A stretch of 6,862 bases of DNA from JAWLGW01 sp964569055 (GTDB lineage Bacteria; Planctomycetota; J058). Shown piece by piece: positions 1-5,692 of this stretch (positions are counted from its first letter, which is position 1; each line of letters begins with the position of its first letter). The notes under the pieces are model-generated. The model did no database searches. It had not been told where the DNA came from and saw nothing but the letters and a program-made list of their open reading frames with translations. The stretch is from positions 1 to 6,862 of the forward strand of contig CAZMSZ010000395.1 of assembly GCA_964569055.1 (NCBI GenBank). Reading direction: 5' to 3'. The translations under genes and the position numbers were made by a program.

Positions 1-798
1 ACCTGCTCGGCGCTGCCCGAGGCGCTGCTCGAGAGCGAGCTGTTCGGCCACGAGCGCGGGGCGTTCACCGACGCCAAGACCCAGAAGAAGGGGCTGCTCG
101 AGCAGGCGGACGGCGGGACGGTGTTCCTCGACGAGGTGGCCGAGATGGCGCCCTCGCTCCAGGCCAAGCTGCTGCGCTTCCTGGAGGAGCGCGCCTTCCG
201 GCGGGTGGGCGGGGCGATCGACATCCGGCCCGACGTGCGGGTGCTCGCCGCCACGCACCGCGACCTCAAGGAGGCGATCAAGGACGGCAGCTTCCGCTCC
301 GACCTGTACTACCGCCTGGCGGTGCTCCACGTCCGGCTCCCGTCGCTGCGCGAGCGGTCCGGCGACATCGAGCTCCTGGTCCACTACTTCACCGACACGT
401 TCAACCGCGAGTTCAAGCGGAGCGTGAAGGGCCTCACGCCCGCGGCGGTGCGGCTGCTCGAGTCCTACCCGTGGCCGGGGAACGTGCGCGAGCTCAAGAA
501 CACGATCGAGCGCGGCGTGCTCCTGTGCGAGGGCGAGCGGCTCGACGTGGACGACTTCCGCGGCCTGGTCCAGGAGCGGACCGAGTCGCGCAGCTTCGCG
601 CTCCCGCCCGAGGGGGTCAACCTGCGCGACCTCGAGCGCGAGCTGGTGATCCAGGCGCTCGAGCGCGCCCGCGGCAACCAGACCCGCGCCGCCGAGCTGC
701 TCGGGCTGACGCGCGATCAGATCCGCTATCGGATCGCCAAGTTCCGGCTGGGCGAGTCCGCGACGTTGCGGGCCGCCGGCTCGCAGGCCGTCACGTAG
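1..798 (+). CDS. Sigma-54-dependent transcriptional activator (NtrC family), 5'-truncated by the window edge
   Basis: The reading frame is open from base 1, so the start lies upstream; 265 residues are visible. It encodes the second half of an AAA+ enhancer-binding protein that remodels sigma-54 RNA polymerase by ATP hydrolysis. Seen in order: the sigma-54 contact loop GAFTDA (visible residues 20-25, preceded by ELFGHERG), Walker B TVFLDE (40-45), a sensor I region AATHRDL (83-89), the arginine-finger region FRSDLYYRL (98-106), sensor II WPGNVREL (158-165), and a C-terminal Fis-type helix-turn-helix (about 207-250, GNQTRAAELLGLTRDQIRYR). Walker A and any receiver, FHA, GAF or PAS domain lie outside the window, so its input signal is unknown. 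The loop has Asp where the textbook motif is GAFTGA; the Thr is kept, so it is probably active. It ends ahead of a terminator and 316 bp upstream of a sigma-54 promoter, which makes it the obvious candidate regulator of the downstream genes (inference). Confidence 0.95.
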   Translation, partial: TCSALPEALLESELFGHERGAFTDAKTQKKGLLEQADGGTVFLDEVAEMAPSLQAKLLRFLEERAFRRVGGAIDIRPDVRVLAATHRDLKEAIKDGSFRSDLYYRLAVLHVRLPSLRERSGDIELLVHYFTDTFNREFKRSVKGLTPAAVRLLESYPWPGNVRELKNTIERGVLLCEGERLDVDDFRGLVQERTESRSFALPPEGVNLRDLERELVIQALERARGNQTRAAELLGLTRDQIRYRIAKFRLGESATLRAAGSQAVT

Positions 799-817
799 GC
801 AGGCAGGGCGGAACGAA

Positions 818-860
818 CGAGCCCGGCGGCGCTGCGGCGCGGCCGGGCTCGCGGCGTTTT
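818..860 (+). terminator. Probable intrinsic terminator after the activator gene
   Basis: Bases 818-827 (CGAGCCCGGC) pair perfectly with 842-851 (GCCGGGCTCG). After one G-G mismatch, an inner GCGC/GCGC stem (829-832 with 837-840) closes a 4-nt loop. A run of four T follows at 857-860, five bases after the stem. The stem is strong and lies 20 bp after the activator stop. The short T run makes it a good but not ideal rho-independent terminator. It would separate the activator transcript from the export operon. Confidence 0.65.
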
Positions 861-968
861 GGGGCGGGAGAGCAGGAAGGCCGCCACGCGGCCCGGCGCG
901 CGGCCGGTTGGTGCCCCCTTCCTGCCGCGAAACCCTCCGCTCCCCCGGGGGAAGCCGGCGCACCGCGC

Positions 969-989
969 GCGACGGTCGGTCGCCGTCGC
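969..989. promoter_or_regulatory. Inverted repeat, candidate enhancer site for a sigma-54 activator
   Basis: GCGACGG at 969-975 and its exact reverse complement CCGTCGC at 983-989 flank a 7-bp spacer. Its centre lies about 136 bp upstream of the -24 GG. Sigma-54 activators bind as dimers to dyad sites, commonly 80-200 bp upstream of the promoter, so both the position and the symmetry fit. There is no independent evidence that it is bound, and GC-rich dyads of this size can arise by chance. Confidence 0.3.
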
Positions 990-1101
990 TCGCGTGAGGG
1001 CGCGCGCCGCGGGACGCGGCCGACGCGCGCCAGCGGGGGTGTTCGCGCGCGCCGCGGTCCGCTGCGGCTCCGCCACGGTCGCTGCGCGGCTTCGGTCGGG
1101 G

Positions 1102-1117
1102 GCCGCCCGCGGGCGGC
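1102..1117. repeat. Perfect 16-bp palindrome overlapping the -24 element
   Basis: GCCGCCCGCGGGCGGC reads the same on both strands. Its right half (1110-1117) overlaps the -24 box of the sigma-54 promoter (GG at 1115-1116). A protein bound here would occlude RNA polymerase, so it may be an operator; it may also be a chance palindrome in a very GC-rich sequence. Confidence 0.3.
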
Positions 1118-1129
1118 ACCGCCGTTGCT
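1114..1129 (+). promoter_or_regulatory. Sigma-54 (-24/-12) promoter for the export operon
   Basis: CGGCACCGCCGTTGCT matches the sigma-54 consensus TGGCAC-N5-TTGCW except for C in place of the first T. The invariant GG (1115-1116) and GC (1127-1128) are separated by exactly 10 bp. Transcription would start near 1139-1141, giving a leader of about 22 nt that contains the ribosome-binding site at 1148-1154 and then the ATG at 1162. The geometry, with a sigma-54 activator gene just upstream, supports a real promoter. Confidence 0.75.
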
Positions 1130-1147
1130 CCGTCCGCGCCCGCTGCT

Positions 1148-1154
1148 GGAGGAG
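1148..1154 (+). promoter_or_regulatory. Ribosome-binding site that fixes the export-protein start
   Basis: GGAGGAG lies 7 nt before the ATG at 1162. The same frame is open further upstream, to a possible start at 859, but that start has no such site and would lie upstream of the sigma-54 promoter. This site, and the lipoprotein signal that begins at 1162, select the shorter protein. Confidence 0.85.
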
Positions 1155-1161
1155 CGCTCGC

Positions 1162-2454
1162 ATGCGTCGTCCGATCCTGCTGGTGATCGCGCTGCTCGGG
1201 GGCGTCGGGTGCGCCGCCCCGCCGCTCGACCTCGAAGGCGTCGACCGCGCCGAGCTCGAGATGGCGACCGATCGCCGCCTCGAGCACGCGCGCAGCCTCG
1301 CGCGCCGCGGCGCGCCCGGCGCGACGCCGCACCTCGACGCCCTGGTGGCGCGGGTCTCGAGCGCCACGCCGCAGCTGCGGCTCTCGGCGCTCCTGGCCGC
1401 TGACCAGGCCGGGCCGCCGCGCCTCCGCCCCGGCGACCGGGTCGAGGTGCAGGTGGTCTCGCAGCCCAGCCTGGGCGGCGAGCGGGTGGTCGACCCGCGC
1501 GGCGGCCTGGAGGTGCCGCCCCTCGGGCGCGTGGCCGCCGAGGGGCTGACCCTCGACGAGCTGTCGGCGGCGGTGGCGGAGGCCCTGCAGAAGGACCTGC
1601 TCCAGCGCCGGCCGGGTGTGATCGTGCGCCTGATCGAGCGCGCGCCGGCCACCGTGCAGGTCACGGGCCGGGTCGGCGCTCACGCCGGGGGGGCCGCGCC
1701 CGACGGCGGCCCGACCGTCTCCTCGCTGACGACCAGCGAGGTCGTGCTGCCCGACCACCGGTCGCTGTCGCTGCACGAGCTGATCGGCAAGGCCGGCGGG
1801 ATCGCGGCCGACGCGGACGCGGGCCGGCTGGCGCTCGTGCGCACCACCCAAGGGCCCAAGGGCGAGCACGTCCGCGTGGCCTACCACTTCGCCTACGGCG
1901 AGCTCGTCTCGGCCCACCTCGCCGGCCGCGACGCCTGGCTCCGGCCCGGCGACCACCTGATCGTGCCGCGGCTGGCCGACGTGCACCTCCACGGCGAGGT
2001 GCTGACACCGGGTCGTCACGCCCTGCTCCCGGGAGAGTCCGTCGGCTCGCTGATCGAGCGCGCCGGCGGCTGGACGCCGGGCGCGGACCGCGGCGGGGTG
2101 CTGCTGCTGCGCGGGACCGAGGAGCGGCCCGCGACCCTCGACGAGGGGCTGCGGCCGGGCGACGTGGTGTTCGTCCCCGTGCGCGAGCGGGTGTACGTCG
2201 TGGGCAAGGGGGTGGCCCGCAACGGCTCGCTCACGCTGCCCGAGGGCGGGCTGTCCGCGATCCAGGCCATCTCCGAGGCCGGCTGGTTCACCCCCACCGC
2301 CGACTGGGACGACGTGACGATCCTGCGCCGCGGACCCAGCGGCCGGCAGCGGATCCCGGTCCCCGTCGACTCGATCCTCGATGGCGCCCCGGGCGAGGAC
2401 GCGCTGCGCCTGCGACCCGGGGACATCCTGCTCGTCCCGGAGGTCGCGTGGTGA
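1162..2454 (+). CDS. Polysaccharide-export lipoprotein (Wza/GfcE-like, Poly_export + three SLBB-like repeats)
   Basis: A 430-residue protein expected to form the periplasmic/outer-membrane conduit of a polysaccharide exporter. The N-terminus MRRPILLVIALLGGVGC is a positively charged, hydrophobic signal ending in a lipobox-like GVGC, with Cys17 as the lipidation site; Gly rather than Leu at -3 makes it slightly atypical. Residues 18-85 are a helical/charged lead-in. Residues 87-165 match Poly_export, starting at LRPGDRVEV and including the LTLDELSAAV helix. Three SLBB-like units follow at about 164-260 (with an insert around 171-183), 262-330 and 333-427; each ends in a version of LRPGDxxxVP. 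The protein stops right after the third unit (LRPGDILLVPEVAW), so no Wza-type C-terminal amphipathic membrane helix is evident. It overlaps the chain-length gene by 4 bp, as export proteins and their Wzc partners often do. The exported polymer cannot be identified because no glycosyltransferase is in view. Confidence 0.9.
   Translation: MRRPILLVIALLGGVGCAAPPLDLEGVDRAELEMATDRRLEHARSLARRGAPGATPHLDALVARVSSATPQLRLSALLAADQAGPPRLRPGDRVEVQVVSQPSLGGERVVDPRGGLEVPPLGRVAAEGLTLDELSAAVAEALQKDLLQRRPGVIVRLIERAPATVQVTGRVGAHAGGAAPDGGPTVSSLTTSEVVLPDHRSLSLHELIGKAGGIAADADAGRLALVRTTQGPKGEHVRVAYHFAYGELVSAHLAGRDAWLRPGDHLIVPRLADVHLHGEVLTPGRHALLPGESVGSLIERAGGWTPGADRGGVLLLRGTEERPATLDEGLRPGDVVFVPVRERVYVVGKGVARNGSLTLPEGGLSAIQAISEAGWFTPTADWDDVTILRRGPSGRQRIPVPVDSILDGAPGEDALRLRPGDILLVPEVAW
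2439..2443 (+). promoter_or_regulatory. Ribosome-binding site deciding between two GTG starts
   Basis: GGAGG sits inside the end of the export gene. It is 4 nt before a GTG at 2448 and 7 nt before the adjacent in-frame GTG at 2451. The 7-nt spacing and the GTGA stop/start overlap favour 2451; the alternative adds one residue. Confidence 0.65.
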
Positions 2455-4952
2455 GCTGGGGTGGCGCTCAGGTCGGTCCCGATCCGCTGGACGACCCGCA
2501 GGCGATCCGCAAGAGCGGCGTCCACCTGCTGGCCGTGCTGCGCCGCCGCTGGTGGGTCCCCGCGGGGGCCGCGTGCCTCGCGGTGGCCGGGCTGGCGGCG
2601 CTGGCCGCGTCGCGCCCGCCGCTCTACTACGCCGGCGGTCTGGTGCAGCTCGGCATGTACGCCGACCGCAACATGGACTCGGGCGACCGGCGCGCGGCGC
2701 ACGAGTTCTTCGAGACGCACCGCGGGCTGCTCATGAGCGACCAGGTGATCGACGGCGCGCTCGAGCACATGGGGGTCGAGCTGGCCTCGGGCTACGGGCG
2801 CCTCGAGCAGCGGATGTACTTCATCGACGGGCTGGAGGTGAAGCCCCTGCCCGAGACGTACCTGGTCCAGATCCTCGGGCGCGGGCTCGACCCGCGCGAC
2901 GTGGCGCGGCGGGTGAACGCGCTGATGGCCGCCCAGGTCGACTTCACCAACGAGTTCCTCGGCTCGCGCGCCGTGGAGCTGGAGCGGCTGCGCGCGGTCG
3001 CGACCAAGCTGCAGCGCGAGCTGCAGGAGGCGCGCACCGCCCGCGACGACCTGTACGGGCGCGCGGGGGACGTGGCCGACCGGCGCACCCAGCTCCTCGG
3101 CAGCCTGCAGGAGGCGCGCGCGCGCCTGACCGGGGTCGACCTCGACCTCGCGCAGGCCGAGGGGCGCGCCGAGTCGGTGCGGCGGCGCCTGCAGCGGGTC
3201 CAGCGCGCCCGCACCCCGGGGGAGCTGCTGGGCCTGGCGCGCAACGCGGCGTCGGCGCCGCAGGAGCGGATCCTGCGGGTCACCGAGCTGCGCGCCCAGC
3301 TGATGCACATGCAAGGCTCGATCGACGCGCGGCGCCTGGAGCAGCTCCCCGAGTACGTGGCGCTGCGCGACCAGCTGGTGGGCGAGGCGCGGTTCCTGCG
3401 CGAGGAGCTCCGTCAGGACGCCGAGGCCGAGCTGACGGCCGCCGGCGAGCAGGTCGACGCGCTCCGTCGCTGGCGCGAGCACGTGGCCGGCCTGATGGAG
3501 CGGACGCGCGACGAGCTGGCGGAGCTCGCGGCGCTCGAGGACCAGCACGGGGCCCTGTTGGCCGAGGTGGACTGGTACGAGCGCGAGCTCGAGGAGGCGC
3601 GCTCGCGGATCCGCGAGCTCCAGGCCGGCGGCCCGATCTCGGGCGCGGAGGTGATCAACCCCGCGGACGTCCCGCTCGCGCCCGTGCCGCGCGTGACCCC
3701 GCTGGCCGCGATCGGGTTCCTCCTGTTCGCGATCGGCGCCGGGCTGGCGGCGGTCGTGATGTGGGACCGGTTCGAGGACACGGTCGCCGACGCCGGCGAG
3801 CTGGTCCCGTTCGGCCTGCCGATCCTCGGCCGCACCGGCTCGCCCCCCTCGCGGTGGGGTGGGCCGAGCGAGGCGTTCATGGACGACCTCGCGCTCGTGC
3901 GCGGCAGCCTGGCGCGAACGCTCGGCGAGCGCGGCTCGATCCTGGTCACCGAGGGGCACGAGGGCGCCGGCGCCCCGGCGGTGGCGATCCACCTCGCCGC
4001 GGCGCTCGCGCGGCGCGGGACGCGGGTCGTCCTGGTCGAGGCCAGGCTGCGCCGACCGCTGCTGGCGCGCCGCCTCCACCTCGAGCCAGGCCGCCCGGGG
4101 CTGGGCGCGGCGCTGACGGACGGGAGCTCCGCCGTCGACCTCGTCACGTCGGGCGGCCTGGTGGGCCTCCACAACGTGGGCCTGCTCCTGGCCGGCCCCG
4201 CGCGGCCCGACGCCGCCGAGCGCCTCGCGAGCCCCGAGCTCGGCGAGATCCTGCGCGAGCTGCGCCGCCGCTGGGACCAGGTGATCGTGCTCGGCCCGCC
4301 CGCGGCCCCGACGGCCGACGCCAGCCTGATCTCGCCGCACGTGGACGGGGCGCTGCAGGTCGTGCGGCTGCACCGCTCGCCGCGCGGACCCGTCAACGCG
4401 GCGATCCAGCAGGTCGCCGCCGCAGGCGGGAGGAACCTCGGCTTCGTGGTGACCGACGGCGACGCGGCGACGGCGGTCACCGTCAACGCGGCGCCGGTCG
4501 CCCCCGCGCCGGCCGCGCCGGCCGCGCCCGCGGCCCCGATCGTCGCGCCGGCCCCCGCCGCGGCGGCCGCGCCGAGCCCGCACGTCCACGCCGCCGGCGC
4601 GCCCGCGCCGGTGAGCTGCGGGGTGTTCGACCTCTCGCCCGCCACGATCTCGCGCCTGGAGGACCGGCTGGAGCTGGTGCTGCGCCGGTTGCTGGACAGC
4701 CGGCTGGCCAACCTCGGGAACGGCCGGATCAACGGCGGCGGCGGAGGGGGTGAGATCTCGCGCCTCGAGCGGCAAATCGCCGGGCTGATGGCGCAGCTCG
4801 CCGCCGGCGACGGGCTCGGGCGGGCGCGCACCCTCTCGGGGGTCCAGGAGTGCGGCGGGCTCTCGGATGACGACCCGCTCCGCGCCAAGAAGGCCGCGCT
4901 GCTGCAGCAGGTGTTCGACGAGAACATGGCGCTGCAGGGCGGGCTCGGTTGA
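2451..4952 (+). CDS. Wzz/Wzc-type chain-length protein with a degenerate (pseudo)kinase domain and a novel tail
   Basis: An 833-residue inner-membrane protein, the usual partner of a Wza-type exporter in setting polymer length. Order: short cytoplasmic N-terminus; TM1 about 36-53; periplasmic Wzz-like start (58-170); long Arg/Glu/Leu-rich coiled coil about 172-392; the juxtamembrane proline motif VINPADVPLAPVP (401-413), typical of Wzz proteins; TM2 about 418-437; then a cytoplasmic BY-kinase/ParA-like fold (about 472-670). That fold is recognisable from SILVT, HLAAALARRGTRVVLV, RLRRP and VDGALQVVR. Its catalytic residues are gone: the GEGKST Walker A is GAGAPA (505-510), Walker A' DADLRRP is EARLRRP (530-536), and Walker B IIDTPP is IVLGPP (612-617). 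The usual tyrosine-rich tail is replaced by an Ala/Pro linker (679-720), a helix (730-756), Gly6 (762-767) and another helix (768-784), with no tyrosine. The reading frame is intact throughout, so this is a functional pseudokinase rather than a pseudogene (inference). Translation is coupled to the export gene. Confidence 0.88.
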   Translation: MSWGGAQVGPDPLDDPQAIRKSGVHLLAVLRRRWWVPAGAACLAVAGLAALAASRPPLYYAGGLVQLGMYADRNMDSGDRRAAHEFFETHRGLLMSDQVIDGALEHMGVELASGYGRLEQRMYFIDGLEVKPLPETYLVQILGRGLDPRDVARRVNALMAAQVDFTNEFLGSRAVELERLRAVATKLQRELQEARTARDDLYGRAGDVADRRTQLLGSLQEARARLTGVDLDLAQAEGRAESVRRRLQRVQRARTPGELLGLARNAASAPQERILRVTELRAQLMHMQGSIDARRLEQLPEYVALRDQLVGEARFLREELRQDAEAELTAAGEQVDALRRWREHVAGLMERTRDELAELAALEDQHGALLAEVDWYERELEEARSRIRELQAGGPISGAEVINPADVPLAPVPRVTPLAAIGFLLFAIGAGLAAVVMWDRFEDTVADAGELVPFGLPILGRTGSPPSRWGGPSEAFMDDLALVRGSLARTLGERGSILVTEGHEGAGAPAVAIHLAAALARRGTRVVLVEARLRRPLLARRLHLEPGRPGLGAALTDGSSAVDLVTSGGLVGLHNVGLLLAGPARPDAAERLASPELGEILRELRRRWDQVIVLGPPAAPTADASLISPHVDGALQVVRLHRSPRGPVNAAIQQVAAAGGRNLGFVVTDGDAATAVTVNAAPVAPAPAAPAAPAAPIVAPAPAAAAAPSPHVHAAGAPAPVSCGVFDLSPATISRLEDRLELVLRRLLDSRLANLGNGRINGGGGGGEISRLERQIAGLMAQLAAGDGLGRARTLSGVQECGGLSDDDPLRAKKAALLQQVFDENMALQGGLG
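4485..4610 (+). repeat. Low-complexity Ala/Pro-coding tract within the chain-length gene
   Basis: This stretch encodes residues 679-720, almost entirely Ala and Pro, using imperfect 9-bp units such as GCCGCGCCG repeated side by side around 4504-4530. It behaves as a flexible or extended spacer between the pseudokinase fold and the C-terminal helices. Length variation between strains would be expected. Confidence 0.7.
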
Positions 4953-4973
4953 GCGAACCAGGAACACGAGGCT

Positions 4974-4989
4974 CTGGCCACCCGCTTGC
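4974..4989 (+). promoter_or_regulatory. Second sigma-54 (-24/-12) promoter, ahead of the coiled-coil gene
   Basis: CTGGCCACCCGCTTGC, in the 73-bp gap after the chain-length gene, matches CTGGC and TTGC of the sigma-54 consensus. GG (4976-4977) and GC (4988-4989) are exactly 10 bp apart; the A and C after TGGC are swapped relative to consensus. Transcription would start near 5000-5002, giving a leader of about 25 nt with its ribosome-binding site at 5012-5017. This is nearly the same spacing as at the first promoter, which supports both. Confidence 0.65.
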
Positions 4990-5011
4990 GTGGCGTGGGG
5001 GAGGCCGGGGC

Positions 5012-5017
5012 AGGAGG
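5012..5017 (+). promoter_or_regulatory. Ribosome-binding site for the coiled-coil gene
   Basis: AGGAGG ends 8 nt before the ATG at 5026. The same frame is open back to 4867 inside the preceding gene, but only this ATG has a ribosome-binding site and lies downstream of the sigma-54 promoter. Confidence 0.85.
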
Positions 5018-5025
5018 CGAGCGGC

Positions 5026-5613
5026 ATGACGGTCAGCGAGCGACAGGGGCTCGAGCGGGAGCTGGAGCGGCTGCGGGGCGAGGTCGCGCGGCTGCAGCGG
5101 CTCGAGCGCCACACTCGCGACGCGCTCGAGGAGCACCGGCTCGAGCGCGAGGTCGCGCGGCTGCAGGTGTTGCTCGAGCGGACCACCCGCCAGCTCGAGG
5201 AGCTGCAGGCCGACGAGCCCGCGCCCGCGCGGCTGCACTTCGGCGCCGAGGCCGTGGACGCGCTCAGCGCGCGTGTGCGGGCGGAGATCGGGCGGCTGGT
5301 GGCGTCCGGCGAGCTGGTCCCCCCCAGCGGCGACCCGCTGGGCTGGCAGCAGGGGCTCGACGCGCTGGGGCGCGCCATGAGCCGGGCCACGGCCGCGGTC
5401 ATGGAGGCGGAGCGCGAGCGGCACCGCCGCGAGCACGAGCGGCAGCGCGGCGAGCGGGCCTCGCAGCTCGAACGACGCGCGGTGCGGCTGCAAGAGCAGC
5501 TGCGCGAGCGGACGCACCGCCTCATTCAGCGGCGGCGCGCCGTGGAGGAGGCCGACCTCGCCTGGGCGTGGGGGAGCGGGCGGGCGCCGGACGGGCAGGT
5601 ACTCGGGCGGTGA
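5026..5613 (+). CDS. Small charged coiled-coil protein of unknown function
   Basis: A 195-residue soluble protein that I do not recognise. It has no signal peptide or membrane segment, so it is probably cytoplasmic. Residues about 3-62 form a heptad-like coiled coil rich in Leu, Glu and Arg, with a repeated EVARLQ block (residues 19-24 and 42-47, 23 residues apart). Residues 63-117 are a less charged middle section (HFGAEAVDALSARVRAEIGR, then PPSGDPLGW and a short helix). Residues about 118-180 are a second strongly charged helix with many Arg, Glu and His, and the end is Gly-rich. The compositional pattern resembles scaffold or adaptor proteins. It sits between the chain-length gene (73-bp gap with its own promoter) and the MamK-like gene (79-bp gap), so a structural role linking the membrane complex or the filament is plausible but unproven. 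Its base composition matches its neighbours. Confidence 0.8.
   Translation: MTVSERQGLERELERLRGEVARLQRLERHTRDALEEHRLEREVARLQVLLERTTRQLEELQADEPAPARLHFGAEAVDALSARVRAEIGRLVASGELVPPSGDPLGWQQGLDALGRAMSRATAAVMEAERERHRREHERQRGERASQLERRAVRLQEQLRERTHRLIQRRRAVEEADLAWAWGSGRAPDGQVLGR
5078..5166 (+). repeat. Exact 20-bp direct repeat inside the coiled-coil gene
   Basis: GCGAGGTCGCGCGGCTGCAG occurs at 5078-5097 and again at 5147-5166. The copies are 69 bp (23 codons) apart, in the same frame, and encode EVARLQ both times. Surrounding residues are also similar (LERHTRDALEE versus LERTTRQLEEL), so the first coiled coil may have grown by internal duplication. Confidence 0.8.
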
Positions 5614-5620
5614 GCCGGGG

Positions 5621-5640
5621 GCGGAGGCGAGGGCCTCCGC
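5621..5640 (+). other. Short hairpin between the coiled-coil and MamK-like genes
   Basis: GCGGAGGC (5621-5628) pairs perfectly with GCCTCCGC (5633-5640) around a 4-nt GAGG loop, starting 8 nt after the coiled-coil stop. No T run follows, so it is unlikely to terminate by itself. It could stabilise the upstream message or tune read-through into the next gene. No promoter-like sequence was found in the 79-bp gap, so the next gene is probably co-transcribed. Confidence 0.45.
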
Positions 5641-5681
5641 GCGGCGGCGCTGCGGGCGGACGGATCAGCTGAGCGGTAGCT

Positions 5682-5686
5682 AGGAG
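5682..5686 (+). promoter_or_regulatory. Ribosome-binding site fixing the GTG start of the MamK-like gene
   Basis: AGGAG lies 6 nt before the GTG at 5693. An in-frame ATG at 5720 has no comparable site. The longer protein begins MSE, as I recall Magnetospirillum MamK does, which also favours 5693. Confidence 0.75.
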
Positions 5687-5692
5687 CGACGA

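Larger units (their letters stand above)
799..1161 (+). promoter_or_regulatory. 363-bp intergenic control region
   Basis: No convincing gene is seen here; the open frames that cross it have no ribosome-binding site and read as Arg/Ala/Pro-rich shadow translations. It holds the terminator (818-860), a self-complementary 12-mer TCCCCCGGGGGA (941-952), an inverted repeat with 7-bp arms (969-989), a 16-bp palindrome (1102-1117), a sigma-54 -24/-12 promoter (1114-1129) and the ribosome-binding site for the export gene. The pentamer CGGTC recurs at 973, 1055, 1076 and 1093, twice followed closely by GCTGCG (1061 and 1081). These could be activator half-sites, but such short GC-rich words are common by chance in this genome. 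Confidence 0.6.

Noticed and set aside
859..1161. A 101-residue N-terminal extension of the export protein
   Set aside because: It would lie upstream of the sigma-54 promoter, has an Arg/Ala-rich nonsense-like composition, and would bury the lipoprotein signal that begins at 1162.
471..1664. Overlapping open frames on both strands (471-1403 + and 726-1664 -) through the activator end and the intergenic gap
   Set aside because: Compositionally Arg/Ala/Pro-rich, no ribosome-binding site, and they run across the activator HTH and the export signal peptide in other frames.
2201..2219. A minus-strand sigma-54-like site (GGCCACCCCCTTGC)
   Set aside because: It falls inside the conserved coding sequence of the third SLBB region, and no minus-strand gene lies downstream of it, so it is most likely chance.
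2451..4952. Calling the chain-length gene an active tyrosine kinase, or a pseudogene
   Set aside because: The Walker residues are missing, so activity is unlikely, but the frame is intact over 833 codons with good start signals, so it is not a broken gene.
2016..5525. A 1169-codon open frame on the minus strand
   Set aside because: It lies opposite the third-position-GC-biased real genes, is Arg/Ala/Pro/Gln/His-rich, contains no recognisable domain, and overlaps three genes with clear family motifs. Long antisense frames are expected at this GC content.
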